Source of the DNA: Ignavibacteriales bacterium
GTDB taxonomy: Bacteria > Bacteroidota > Ignavibacteria > Ignavibacteriales > Ignavibacteriaceae
Assembly: GCA_027349615.1 (NCBI GenBank)
Contig: DAIEML010000036.1
Span: forward strand, 1-14,042
Length of the DNA: 14,042 bases
Direction: 5' to 3'
Part shown: piece after piece, positions 13,885 through 14,042 of the stretch
Position numbering within the stretch: position 1 is the stretch's first letter
Layout: the number at the start of each line of letters is the position of its first letter
Notes under the pieces: model-generated
Seen by the model: only the letters and a program-made list of their open reading frames with translations
Told to the model about the DNA's origin: nothing
The model's database searches: none
Position numbers and translations under genes: made by a program

Positions 13885-14042
13885 TTATTTAAATACTTCA
13901 ATTATTCTTTCTTTACTAATAGGAATTGTAATTAGTTTATTAGTTGTTTTTTTTGCACATGACATTGCTAATTTTTTTGCTGCCGACGATCGTGTTGCTT
14001 TTTTTGCTGGTGAATTTCTTCACTATAGATTCATGGGTATTC
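13885..14042 (-). CDS. Possible lysine-rich 3' end of a gene upstream of sufU (frame uncertain)
   Basis: Two minus-strand frames are partly open. One enters from the window edge (NTHESIVKKFTSKKSN...) and stops with TAA at 13942-13940. The other is open from about 14019 to TAA at 13887-13885 and reads PAKKATRSSAAKKLAMSC, then KLITIPISKERIIEVFK. They exchange at runs of seven or eight A. Deleting one A in the first run would join them into a single lysine-rich tail ending 18 bases before the sufU ATG. The plus strand is also open here but offers no ATG, GTG or TTG start until near the window edge. I see this as a probable partial gene only; function unknown. Confidence 0.28.

Noticed and set aside
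13943..14015. Three GCAAAAAAA units as a CRISPR-like or iteron repeat
   Set aside because: The units are only nine bases, the spacings differ, and they are multiples of three, which fits lysine codons better than a repeat array or replication origin.
13859..14042. Plus-strand membrane-protein-like frame at the right edge
   Set aside because: It has no start codon before a late ATG, overlaps the sufU start region, and its Phe-Phe repeats are the complement of the Lys-Lys A-tracts on the minus strand.

Overview
The window is about 14 kb of AT-rich bacterial chromosome. A PorV/PorQ-type outer-membrane protein, weak or absent Shine-Dalgarno sequences on many genes, and two promoter candidates of the Bacteroidota form (TTTG, about 19-20 bases, TAnnTTTG) point to the Bacteroidota/Ignavibacteria/Chlorobiota group. 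Ignavibacteria is the best guess, made from protein resemblance only. Most genes are housekeeping or metabolic. There is no phage, CRISPR array, IS transposase or defence cluster.

Left end (1-960): the 3' end of an unrecognised protein, then a tRNA-Ser(UGA) locus on the minus strand. This is the most unusual part of the window. A small GIY-YIG nuclease gene sits between a broken 5' copy of the tRNA-Ser gene and the intact tRNA-Ser. Its stop codon lies inside the D-arm of the intact tRNA, and the only good promoter candidate is upstream of the broken copy. This looks like a tRNA-targeting mobile ORF that rebuilt its target, or a tandem tRNA duplication that trapped the ORF.

Middle (960-8400): an inositol-monophosphatase-family phosphatase; an unknown five-helix membrane protein on the opposite strand; 6-phosphogluconolactonase followed by a GH13 glycosidase (carbohydrate metabolism); a 34-codon membrane peptide gene with a GTG start and a good ribosome binding site; a PA0069-family radical SAM protein; a two-gene unit of a single-pass membrane protein and a TlpA/ResA-like lipoprotein thioredoxin; a DUF2905 membrane protein; and a stand-alone CheY-like receiver.

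Right half (8400-11825): on the minus strand, the PorV/PorQ-like outer-membrane protein, phosphoglycerate mutase gpmA and an SMP-30/gluconolactonase-family protein; then a small secreted protein on the plus strand.

Right end (11832-13866): an iron-sulfur block read on the minus strand in the order sufU, sufT (MIP18/DUF59), BrxA/BrxB-type bacilliredoxin, Rrf2-family regulator. The regulator carries three cysteines in the IscR cluster-binding region. A hairpin separates the bacilliredoxin from the regulator. Two sampled 60-base lines of this block are 47% G+C, against 18% in a sampled line of the GH13 gene. Upstream of sufU the window ends in a lysine-rich, A-tract-containing stretch, probably the end of another minus-strand gene with an uncertain frame.
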